DNA from: Bacteroidetes bacterium GWF2_38_335
GTDB lineage: Bacteria > Bacteroidota > Bacteroidia > Bacteroidales > GWF2-38-335
Length of the DNA stretch: 43,886 nt
Direction: 5' to 3'
NCBI GenBank assembly: GCA_001769535.1
Contig: MEOH01000001.1
Location: 264,040 to 307,925, forward strand
The translations under genes and the position numbers were made by a program. This document shows positions 33,910 through 41,384 of this stretch, piece after piece; position 1 is the stretch's first letter; the number at the start of each line of letters is the position of its first letter. Under the pieces are notes generated by a model. It was not told the origin of the DNA. It saw only the letters and a list, made by a program, of their open reading frames with translations, and did not search any database.

Positions 33910-33964
33910 CAGTTTTTAAGTGAAAAAAGCCAGTTTTTATCTCAAATAAAAAAAACAGTTTTTA
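33910..33964. repeat. Three direct copies of CAGTTTTTA
   Basis: Copies of CAGTTTTTA start at 33910, 33931 and 33956, spaced 21 and 25 bases, in the gap upstream of the C25 protease start (33763). The spacing near two helical turns would suit a regulator. The AT-rich sequence makes chance a real alternative. Confidence 0.35.
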
Positions 33965-34017
33965 TATGAGAGCAAAAAAAATTTATACCAAAAAATCAGT
34001 TGTTAACCATTAATATT

Positions 34018-34398
34018 TCACAATTTATCCAAAAACGGCTGAATATTGACAATAAACCTGTGATGAATACCTGATGCAATTAAATCGTCACCACAGTATG
34101 CAACGATTCCAAAAACTAGCCTTTTCCCCTCAAATGATTGCAAAACAGCTTCTGTATTGACCTCCTTTCCTAAAGCAGTTGCTTTAAGATGATTCATTTC
34201 TATATAGGTTCCTACCGTTGTAAATCCCTTTGGCAAAGAATTTTGCACGCATTCCATTGCTGTATTTTCAAGAAATGCAATAAGGGCGGGTGTGGCCAAA
34301 ACCTCAAGAGTTCCTGAGCCCAGAAAGGAAGCTGTGTGACTATTTCCTACAATAAAAGCAGACTGCTTTACACATCCCGGACTAATATTAATGTCCAT
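34018..34398 (-). CDS. FlK-like hot-dog thioesterase
   Basis: The 126-residue protein matches the small thioesterase family of fluoroacetyl-CoA thioesterase FlK. The FlK catalytic residues Thr42, Glu50 and His76 and the nearby Gly69 are at the same spacing here as T36 (VLATPAL), E44 (FLENTA), H70 (EMNHLKA) and G63. Many such genes occur outside fluoro-metabolism, so the natural substrate is probably an ordinary acyl-CoA or unknown. It overlaps the OsmC gene by 11 bases, which indicates translational coupling. It is a cytoplasmic single-domain protein. Confidence 0.86.
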   Translation of the reverse strand: MDINISPGCVKQSAFIVGNSHTASFLGSGTLEVLATPALIAFLENTAMECVQNSLPKGFTTVGTYIEMNHLKATALGKEVNTEAVLQSFEGKRLVFGIVAYCGDDLIASGIHHRFIVNIQPFLDKL

Positions 34399-34792
34399 AA
34401 TTGAATATTATAGTTTGTTTTAAATCGGGGTGCAGGCTTTTTGAAACAGGGCAAGTGCGCGCCGAATTTTCAATCAGTTTTTTTTCCTTTTCCGAGTAAC
34501 TTCGCTGGAAAAACAAATTAATTTGAATTTCTCCAACCCTCCTGGGATTTGAGTCCATTATTTTTGTTACCTCAGCAATTGTCCCATCAATATCATACCC
34601 TTTTTCCTGGGCATTTATTCCTATTATTGTCAACATGCACGAGGCAAGCGAGGTTGCTAATAAATCAGTTGGTGAAAACGCTTCACCTTTTCCTTTATTA
34701 TCAACCGGTGCATCCGTAATTATTATATCTCCCGATTTTAAATGTTCAGCTTGTGTGCGAAGTGCTGAAAGGTAAGTAACTTTTGAGGTCAT
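34388..34792 (-). CDS. OsmC/Ohr-family protein
   Basis: This 134-residue protein belongs to the OsmC/Ohr family, thiol peroxidases that reduce organic hydroperoxides. The two reactive cysteines are C52 (ATSLASCMLTI) and C114 (ARTCPVSKSL). The pre-cysteine FSPTDLLATSLASC block is diagnostic. Length is normal. It lies 24 bases after the Fhs terminator on the same strand, so it either has its own weak promoter or depends on read-through. It overlaps the FlK-like thioesterase gene. With rubrerythrin, it is the second oxidant-defence gene in the window. Confidence 0.92.
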   Translation of the reverse strand: MTSKVTYLSALRTQAEHLKSGDIIITDAPVDNKGKGEAFSPTDLLATSLASCMLTIIGINAQEKGYDIDGTIAEVTKIMDSNPRRVGEIQINLFFQRSYSEKEKKLIENSARTCPVSKSLHPDLKQTIIFNYGH

Positions 34793-34809
34793 AGTTTTTT
34801 TTGTAAAAA

Positions 34810-34840
34810 TAAAAAAAAAGGAGGAAATTTTCCTCCTTTC
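34810..34840 (-). terminator. Terminator after fhs
   Basis: AAAGGAGGA (34817-34825) pairs with TCCTCCTTT (34831-34839). On the minus strand the hairpin is followed by a run of T, so it ends the fhs transcript. It lies about 20 bases after the fhs stop and 24 bases before the OsmC start. Confidence 0.85.
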
Positions 34841-34858
34841 AAGATTTATACTTTTTTT

Positions 34859-36526
34859 TTAAAACAAACCCACAATATTTCCATCCTTATCAATATCTAT
34901 AAATTCTGCTGATGGGACAACAGGCAAACCCGGCATTCTCATTATCTCACCTGCAACCGGCACAACAAAACCTGCACCCGATGAAATCTCAATTTCTCTG
35001 ATTTTAATTGTAAAATCTCTTGGTCTACCCTTTTTATCCGGATCATCTGAAAGTGATTTTTGAGTTTTTGCAATACAAACTGCAAGTTTTTCGAGTCCAA
35101 GTTTTTTTATTTTCTCCAAATCCTTTCTGGCTTTAAGTGAATATTCCACACCGCTGGCGCCATACATCTTACGTGCAATAGTTTCAATTTTTGTTTCAAT
35201 ATCCCAATCAAAGGAATAGAGCGGGGTAAAACATGAGGGACAGCTTTTTGCAGCTTTTACAACTTTCTCTGCCAGATCTGTTGCTCCTGCTCCGCCCTTG
35301 GCCCATCCTTCTGTAAGTGAAACTTCAATGCCAAGTCCATCACAATGATTTTGCAATATTTCTATTTCACCCAAAGTATCTGTATCAAACCTATTGATTG
35401 CAACAACAGGCTTAAATCCAAACATACCCATATTTTCAATATGCTTGTCAAGGTTCTCCAGTCCGAGTTTTAGCGCTTCCTTATTTTCCAATTGAAGATC
35501 AGCTAATTTCGCACCTCCATGATATTTCAGAGCTCTGATTGTAGCTACTATAACCACTGCTCGTGGAGTAAGTCCTCCATATTGAGATTTAATATCAAAG
35601 AATTTTTCTGCTCCAAGATCAGAAGCAAAACCTGCCTCAGTTACGACATAATCTGATAAAGACAATCCCATTTTTGTAGCTATCAAAGTATTGGTTCCCT
35701 GAGCAATATTTGCAAACGGGCCACCATGAATAATTGCAGGATTTCCTTCGAGTGTTTGAACAAGATTTGGCTTAATGGCATCCTTTAAGAGAACTGCCAT
35801 TGCTCCCTGTGCTTTAAGATCTCTTGCATACACAGGTTCACCAGCATAAGTAAACCCAATAAAAATATTTCCAAGTTTTTGCTTCAAATCATCAAGGTCT
35901 TTTGCCATACAAAGGGTAGCCATAACCTCAGATGCAGCGGTAATATCAAAACCTGATTCCCGTGGAATACCCTGAGAAGTGCCTCCAAGTCCAATTACCA
36001 TATCCCGAAGTGACCTATCATTCATATCCATCACGCGTTTCCACGAAACCGTGCGGGGATCAAGTCCCAAATTATTTTTTTTATTTTGAATATTATTATC
36101 AATAAGTGCAGCCAGGAGATTATGTGCTTTTTCAACAGCAGAAATATCTCCGGTGAAATGAAGGTTTATATCCTCCATTGGAATGACCTGTGAATAACCT
36201 CCTCCGGCAGCCCCGCCCTTTATTCCAAAAACTGGTCCAAGCGAAGGTTCTCTGAGAACGACTGTTGCATGTTTTCCAATCCTGTTCAAACCCTGAGTAA
36301 GAGCAATTGAAGTTGTTGTTTTTCCTTCACCGGCAGGCGTTGGGGTAATGGCAGTAACCAAAATAAGTTTGCTTTTTTTAAGTTTCTCTTCATCAATAAG
36401 CTTCAACGGTAGTTTTGCCTTAAATTTTCCATACAATTCAAGATCGTCTTCGTCAATGTTTAATAGCTTTGCAATGTCCTTAACGGGCTTAATTTTTGCA
36501 GCTCTGGCAATATCTATATCTTTCAT
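34859..36526 (-). CDS. fhs: Formate-tetrahydrofolate ligase
   Basis: The 555-residue enzyme makes 10-formyl-tetrahydrofolate from formate, ATP and tetrahydrofolate, feeding purine synthesis and one-carbon metabolism. It has the family opening (KDIDIARAAKIKPVKDIA), the P-loop region TPTPAGEGKTTTSIALTQGL, REPSLGPVFGIKGGAAGGG, and a C-terminal SSGAGFVVPVAGEIMRMPGL. Length is normal. It is followed by a terminator and is probably monocistronic. Common in anaerobic bacteria. No folate-linked neighbour is present, so nothing suggests acetogenesis. Confidence 0.97.
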   Translation of the reverse strand: MKDIDIARAAKIKPVKDIAKLLNIDEDDLELYGKFKAKLPLKLIDEEKLKKSKLILVTAITPTPAGEGKTTTSIALTQGLNRIGKHATVVLREPSLGPVFGIKGGAAGGGYSQVIPMEDINLHFTGDISAVEKAHNLLAALIDNNIQNKKNNLGLDPRTVSWKRVMDMNDRSLRDMVIGLGGTSQGIPRESGFDITAASEVMATLCMAKDLDDLKQKLGNIFIGFTYAGEPVYARDLKAQGAMAVLLKDAIKPNLVQTLEGNPAIIHGGPFANIAQGTNTLIATKMGLSLSDYVVTEAGFASDLGAEKFFDIKSQYGGLTPRAVVIVATIRALKYHGGAKLADLQLENKEALKLGLENLDKHIENMGMFGFKPVVAINRFDTDTLGEIEILQNHCDGLGIEVSLTEGWAKGGAGATDLAEKVVKAAKSCPSCFTPLYSFDWDIETKIETIARKMYGASGVEYSLKARKDLEKIKKLGLEKLAVCIAKTQKSLSDDPDKKGRPRDFTIKIREIEISSGAGFVVPVAGEIMRMPGLPVVPSAEFIDIDKDGNIVGLF

Positions 36527-36758
36527 AGCGGTTTAACTGTTTAAGTATTAATATTTATTCATGACCATTTAAAGTCAAAACAAATATAATGAATTAATTT
36601 TTTATTTTTATTAAATCTAAATTAATTTTGATGAACTGTCATTTTTTTTGTGTAACTGATGAAAAAATAATGGAAAATGGAAAATATTTTTAGTCAATGT
36701 AAAATAAAATGGTACTTTTAGTTGTTAAAAAGAACTTGTTTTTTCAGTATAATCCGGT

Positions 36759-38093
36759 TTGAAAATAAAAATATCAAACATATCGGCCTTGCAGTATTTT
36801 CAGATAATCAGGTATGGTGTACTGATTCTGACCGGAATAGTATTCACAAAAAGTGAACCCTCATTAAGCAAGGGTGAAATCGGGTTGTATGAAACGTTCA
36901 TTTTGTTGTCAGGAGTTTTGTGTTTTTTTTGGGTCACAGGGCTAATCCAAAGTTTATTAACACTTTACAACAAAAATAAAACCTACAACGAAGACGACGG
37001 CAAAAAACCAGAAATTCTGTTCAATTCCTTTGTATTAATCATTTTATTCAATCTGCTGACAATTGGAGTGTTTCTGGCTTTTAACGGTGTTATTGCCAAT
37101 ATTTTTACTGAAAAGGAGAGCATACCAAATTTTGACATTTTAATCGTTTATATATTTCTGATCAACCCCACTTTTCTGATTGAGTATTATTATCTGTTAA
37201 ACAACAAACCGCGGTCAATCTTAATATATGGCACTTTGAGTTTCGTTGTACAATTTTTTCTCGTGGCAGCCCCCGTTTATTTCTCATATCCTGTTTATTA
37301 TAGTCTGGTTGGCCTTTGCATCGCCGCTTTATTTAGATTCGGATGGCTGCTTGTAATAATCATCACAAAAAGCAGATTAAAATTTAACCTTGGATTTATT
37401 AAAGAGCATCTAAATGTTGCCTGGCCACTGATTGTCAGTTCCTTACTTGCGGGATCGGCACAATACACTGACTCACTGCTTGTAGCCGGATACTACAGCG
37501 ATGCTGACTTTGCCATTTTCCGTTTCGGAGCACGTGAATTGCCTCTTGCTCTTTTATTAACGAATTCGATGTCAAATGCATTCTTACCAATTTTTTCAGA
37601 TGAATCCCGATTTAAAGATTCGCTCAATTCTCTTAAAAATAAAACACGCAAACTTGCACATTTTCTTTTTCCTCTAACATTAATTCTTCTGATAACAAGC
37701 AATTTATTTTTCCCTGTTGTTTTTAATGAAGACTTCACTTACAGTGCAAAAATTTTCAATATTTACTTGCTTTTGCTTATCAGTAGAATGTTTTTTCCTC
37801 AAACGGTTCTCATAGGTATGCAAAAAACAAAAGTCATATTATTTGCCTCATTTATGGAAATTCTGGTAAATATAGTTTTCTCGATAATATTTATTCAATA
37901 TTTTGGTTTAATTGGTGTTGCCTTTGCAACAGTACTTGCATTTTTCACCGAAAAAGTCATTCTTGTGGTCTCTCTTTATAAATATGGTATTAAACTCACA
38001 GAATATTCCCCATTAAAAGAAATTATTTTTTACTCAATATTGACTATTATAATTTACATGTTAACTGACTACATGATTTTCACGGATATTTAA
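36759..38093 (+). CDS. Polysaccharide flippase (Wzx/MATE-like), TTG start
   Basis: The 444-residue integral membrane protein shows about 12 hydrophobic segments and resembles Wzx-type oligosaccharide flippases of the MOP superfamily, which move lipid-linked sugars across the inner membrane. Landmarks include LNVAWPLIVSSLLAGSAQY, DSLLVAGYYSDADFAIFRFG and AFATVLAFFTEKVILV. The start is TTG: an in-frame TAA lies at 36750-36752 and there is no Met for more than 130 residues of the frame. No glycosyltransferase genes flank it, so the substrate is unknown. Codon use matches its neighbours. Confidence 0.85.
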   Translation: MKIKISNISALQYFQIIRYGVLILTGIVFTKSEPSLSKGEIGLYETFILLSGVLCFFWVTGLIQSLLTLYNKNKTYNEDDGKKPEILFNSFVLIILFNLLTIGVFLAFNGVIANIFTEKESIPNFDILIVYIFLINPTFLIEYYYLLNNKPRSILIYGTLSFVVQFFLVAAPVYFSYPVYYSLVGLCIAALFRFGWLLVIIITKSRLKFNLGFIKEHLNVAWPLIVSSLLAGSAQYTDSLLVAGYYSDADFAIFRFGARELPLALLLTNSMSNAFLPIFSDESRFKDSLNSLKNKTRKLAHFLFPLTLILLITSNLFFPVVFNEDFTYSAKIFNIYLLLLISRMFFPQTVLIGMQKTKVILFASFMEILVNIVFSIIFIQYFGLIGVAFATVLAFFTEKVILVVSLYKYGIKLTEYSPLKEIIFYSILTIIIYMLTDYMIFTDI

Positions 38094-38147
38094 TCCGTAT
38101 AATCCCTCAATTTCGCATAAAACTTAATAAACCTGATTTCGATTTTA

Positions 38148-38181
38148 GTTTCAAACTGAAAAAAGTATTTATATTTGAAAC
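38148..38181. promoter_or_regulatory. Inverted repeat around a candidate promoter
   Basis: GTTTCAAA (38148-38155) and TTTGAAAC (38174-38181) form an 8-bp inverted repeat with an 18-base spacer. The right arm overlaps TATATTTG (38170-38177), a perfect TAnnTTTG box 43 bases before the ATG of the class V aminotransferase. The arm TTTGAAAC also occurs near 19247. Confidence 0.4.
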
Positions 38182-38220
38182 AGAAAGGACAAATTTTCAA
38201 TTATTGATAAAATTACAGGA

Positions 38221-39699
38221 ATGGATCACCTTGAAAGGTATTTTAATAAATTCAGGAGCAATATAATTGGAAATGATGCAGTGTATAAATCACCATATGG
38301 TGACAAAAAGATTATTTATGCAGACTGGATCGCCAGTGGAAGGTTATATAAAACTATTGCTGATAAGCTCACAAATGATATAGGCCCGTTTGTTGCAAAC
38401 ACCCATACCGAAACCTCTGAAACAGGAAAAAGGATGACACAGGCATATCACCATGCCCATGAGCTAATAAAAAAACATGTAAACGCATCAACTGAAGATG
38501 TGATCTTAACGACTGGTTTTGGTATGACTGGTGCTGTAAACAAATTTCAAAGGATACTACGTTTGAAAAGTTGTTCAGAATGCCCTACCAAACAAACTTG
38601 TGAAAAAATTAAAAATAACAGGCCGGTTGTTTTTGTTACACACATGGAACATCATTCTAACCATACATCATGGTATGGAACAAATGCTGAGGTTGTGGTG
38701 ATTGATCCTGATGAGAACATGCTTTTTAGTGAAAAAAACCTTGAAATAAAACTTCAGGAATATAAAGACTGGCCAATGAAAATCGGTGCCTTTACTGCCT
38801 GTTCCAATGTGACCGGAATTATAACCCCTTATTATAAAATGGCAAAAATAATGCATAAACATGGAGGTTTATGTTTTATTGATTTTGCTGCCTCAGCGCC
38901 CTATGTGGATATTAATATGCATCCCGAAGATCCTGAAGAAAGCCTTGATGCCATTTATTTCTCACCCCATAAGTTTTTGGGAGGACCTGGCTCATCGGGT
39001 ACTTTGATTTTTAATAAGAAACTTTATAACCGTGATATTCCTGACTGTCCCGGAGGCGGAACTGTAGATTGGACAAATCCCTGGGGAGATTATAAATTCA
39101 TTGATGATATTGAGCTTAGAGAGGATGGAGGTACTCCGGGCTTTTTACAAGCAATTCAGACAGCCTTGTGTATTCAGCTTAAGAATGAAATGGGAACAGA
39201 AATGATCCGAGCCCGGGAAACGGAACTTGTTGAACTTGCATTCCGGGAGTTCAATAAAATCAAAGAGCTTGTAATCCTGGCAGATAATATAAAAGACCGC
39301 ATTGGATGTATTTCCTTTTATATTCCAGGGATACATTATAATCTCATGGTCAAGCTGCTTAGTGACAGGTTTGGCGTACAGGTCAGGGGAGGCTGTGCCT
39401 GTGCCGGAACTTATGGCCATTTTCTGCTCAATGTTACACCTGAACAATCTAAAGCTATTACTGATAAAATAAATACTGGTGATCTCTCTGAAAAACCGGG
39501 ATGGGTGAGACTCTCAATTCACCCAACCATGACCACCAACGAACTAATCTATATTATTGGATCCATAAAAGAAATAAACGAAAACATTGAAGATTGGAAA
39601 AAAGATTATTATTACGATTCAAAAACCAATGAATTCTATCACAACAGTTTTATAAGAAAAAATGGGTTTATCCACAAATGGTTTAGTCTGAACCAATAA
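38221..39699 (+). CDS. Class V aminotransferase (cysteine-desulfurase-like)
   Basis: The 492-residue PLP enzyme is of the class V fold. PLP ligands are visible as FIDFAASAP (Asp221) and SPHKFLGGPGSSG with the Schiff-base Lys251. The C-terminal RGGCACAGTYGH (C392, C394) lies where SufS and NifS place their catalytic cysteine. It is longer than SufS (about 410) and carries an unusual Cys-rich insert CSECPTKQTC (C118, C121, C127). No Suf or Isc genes are nearby, so it is not an ordinary assembly enzyme. Desulfurase, selenocysteine lyase or lyase activity are all possible. It is a soluble cytoplasmic protein. Confidence 0.87.
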   Translation: MDHLERYFNKFRSNIIGNDAVYKSPYGDKKIIYADWIASGRLYKTIADKLTNDIGPFVANTHTETSETGKRMTQAYHHAHELIKKHVNASTEDVILTTGFGMTGAVNKFQRILRLKSCSECPTKQTCEKIKNNRPVVFVTHMEHHSNHTSWYGTNAEVVVIDPDENMLFSEKNLEIKLQEYKDWPMKIGAFTACSNVTGIITPYYKMAKIMHKHGGLCFIDFAASAPYVDINMHPEDPEESLDAIYFSPHKFLGGPGSSGTLIFNKKLYNRDIPDCPGGGTVDWTNPWGDYKFIDDIELREDGGTPGFLQAIQTALCIQLKNEMGTEMIRARETELVELAFREFNKIKELVILADNIKDRIGCISFYIPGIHYNLMVKLLSDRFGVQVRGGCACAGTYGHFLLNVTPEQSKAITDKINTGDLSEKPGWVRLSIHPTMTTNELIYIIGSIKEINENIEDWKKDYYYDSKTNEFYHNSFIRKNGFIHKWFSLNQ

Positions 39700-39762
39700 A
39701 TTTGGCCACTTTTTATATTGCCTTTTAAGTAAAAGAAATTTTATTCTGTTTTAAAAAAGTGT

Positions 39763-39770
39763 TAGCTTTG
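39763..39770 (+). promoter_or_regulatory. Candidate -7 box for the GNAT-like gene
   Basis: TAGCTTTG (39763-39770) is a perfect TAnnTTTG, 23 bases before the ATG at 39794. I see no clear TTTG at the proper distance upstream, so only the -7 element is supported. Confidence 0.35.
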
Positions 39771-39793
39771 ATGGATTATTAATACATACAAAT

Positions 39794-40984
39794 ATGACAC
39801 TTATAGAAGTCAATGATAAAAAAACCCAAAGGGAATTCCATGATACAGCCAGAATAATCAACAAAAACGATAAAAACTGGATTTGTTTGCTTGATGCAGA
39901 GGTGGAAGGAATTTTTACTCCCGGAAAAAATGTTTCATTTCAGAATGGAGAAGCCATCAGATGGATATTAAAAGACAATGATGGAAAACTCATCGGAAGA
40001 ATAGGCGCTTTTTACGATCTTTTAAAAGCAAAAAAACATGATCAACCAACAGGCGGAATCGGTTTTTTTGAATGCGTCAATGATTCTGAAGCAGCTAAAA
40101 CACTCTTTGACAAGGCAGTCGAATGGCTTAAAACAAAAGGGATGGAGGCAATGGATGGTCCCATCAACTTCGGTGAAAACATTAATCATTGGGGATTATT
40201 AATTGAAGGTTATATGCCCCAGGGTTATGGAATGCCCTATAATCAACCGTACTATAAAGATTTATTTACAAAATATGGTTTTAAAACCTTTTTCGAACAA
40301 TACACATACCATAAAGATCTTACACAACCATTTCCAGAAAGACAGGAGAAATTCGCGCGACACGTTGGAACAAAAGAGTCATTTAGCTTTGAACATTTCT
40401 CCTTTGCCAACCATAAAAAATACGTCCAAAACATTGTTGATATTTTCAACACCGTCTGGAAGGATTTTCATGAAGATTATACCCCGTTAAAGTTTGAGGA
40501 TATTGAATTGATGCTCATGGAAGCTAAACCAATAATTGTCGAGGAGTATATTTGGTTTGGTTATGATAACGGACTGCCTGTTGCAATGGTTGTGGTTTTC
40601 CCGGATGTCAATCAAGTATTCAGCAAACTAAACGGAAAACTGAGTTTCTTTGGAAAACTTAAGTTTTTATATTACAAAAAGAAGATAAACAGAGTAAGGC
40701 AACTTATTACCGGAGTGATACCTTCTCATCAGAAGACCTATATAATTGGCGCCTTATTTCTTAAAATGGTAGATGCACTCAGAAAAAACAATATTAAGGA
40801 ACTTGAAATGTCCTGGGTAGGCGACTATAATGTAACTGTGAATAAAATTTATTCAATGCTTGAACTTCCGGTGGTAAAAAAACATGCAACATTAAGGTAT
40901 ATGTTTGACCAAAGTAAGGAAGTAAAGAGATTTACCAATGAAAATAGCGATAAAATGCAAAAAACACTTAAGAATACTGAATAA
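39794..40984 (+). CDS. GNAT-like acyltransferase-fold protein, unknown substrate
   Basis: The 396-residue cytoplasmic protein looks like a two-part GNAT-type acyltransferase. The N-terminal part reads as a GNAT-like fold (WILKDNDGKLIGRIGAFYD, GGIGFFECVND, AVEWLKTKGMEAMDGPINFG). The C-terminal part has another GNAT-like end (GALFLKMVDALRKNNIKELEMSWV, VNKIYSML, HATLRYMF), where the terminal motif ELEMSWV...N..V..iY is typical. It resembles a large uncharacterised Bacteroidota family. No substrate can be named. It lies between the aminotransferase and L31 genes, and each has its own candidate promoter. Confidence 0.75.
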   Translation: MTLIEVNDKKTQREFHDTARIINKNDKNWICLLDAEVEGIFTPGKNVSFQNGEAIRWILKDNDGKLIGRIGAFYDLLKAKKHDQPTGGIGFFECVNDSEAAKTLFDKAVEWLKTKGMEAMDGPINFGENINHWGLLIEGYMPQGYGMPYNQPYYKDLFTKYGFKTFFEQYTYHKDLTQPFPERQEKFARHVGTKESFSFEHFSFANHKKYVQNIVDIFNTVWKDFHEDYTPLKFEDIELMLMEAKPIIVEEYIWFGYDNGLPVAMVVVFPDVNQVFSKLNGKLSFFGKLKFLYYKKKINRVRQLITGVIPSHQKTYIIGALFLKMVDALRKNNIKELEMSWVGDYNVTVNKIYSMLELPVVKKHATLRYMFDQSKEVKRFTNENSDKMQKTLKNTE

Positions 40985-40988
40985 AAGT

Positions 40989-41019
40989 TTTGAGATATTC
41001 AATTAAATTCTTAATTTTG
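40989..41019 (+). promoter_or_regulatory. Promoter of the L31 gene
   Basis: TTTG (40989-40992) is followed after 19 bases by TAATTTTG (41012-41019). Both elements are perfect matches to the Bacteroidota TTTG-N19-TAnnTTTG consensus. It lies 38 bases before the ATG at 41058. This is the best promoter match in the window. Confidence 0.75.
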
Positions 41020-41057
41020 CATTCCATTTAAAGATTTTGATATTAAAGAGTAAGAAA

Positions 41058-41324
41058 ATGAAAAAAGGAATACATCCGACAGATTACAGACTTGTTTGTT
41101 TTAAAGACATGTCTAATGAATATACATTTATTACCAAATCCACAGTAAACACAAAAGACAACATTGAACTTGAAGGTGTTACCTACCCATTGGTAAAAAT
41201 AGAGATTTCAAACACATCTCACCCTTTTTACACTGGCAAAATGAAACTTGTTGACACTGCAGGTAGGGTAGATAAATTCAGAAACAGATATCAAAAGCAT
41301 CTTGACAAGAAAGATACTAAGTAA
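41058..41324 (+). CDS. rpmE2: 50S ribosomal protein L31 type B
   Basis: The 88-residue ribosomal protein is the type B (zinc-free) L31. It opens with [19 protein letters not shown] and carries [24 protein letters not shown], which is diagnostic. The CxxC zinc pair of type A L31 is absent. The frame is open upstream to 41037, but the ATG at 41058 gives the standard start. It sits behind the strongest promoter in the window and is followed by a perfect terminator. It is transcribed alone. Confidence 0.97.
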   Translation: MKKGIHPTDYRLVCFKDMSNEYTFITKSTVNTKDNIELEGVTYPLVKIEISNTSHPFYTGKMKLVDTAGRVDKFRNRYQKHLDKKDTK

Positions 41325-41344
41325 TTATTAATTGATATAATCAG

Positions 41345-41375
41345 AAATCATGGAGAAATCCATGATTTTTTTTTT
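41345..41375 (+). terminator. Terminator after the L31 gene
   Basis: AAATCATGGA (41345-41354) pairs perfectly with TCCATGATTT (41359-41368) around GAAA, followed by a T-run to 41375. It lies 20 bases after the stop and separates the gene from the converging porin-like gene. Confidence 0.92.
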
Positions 41376-41384
41376 GCTTTAAAT

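Noticed and set aside
34018-34398. Fluoroacetate resistance
   Set aside because: The catalytic residues fit FlK, but no other fluoro-metabolite genes are present and the family is broad, so the specific function is not supported.
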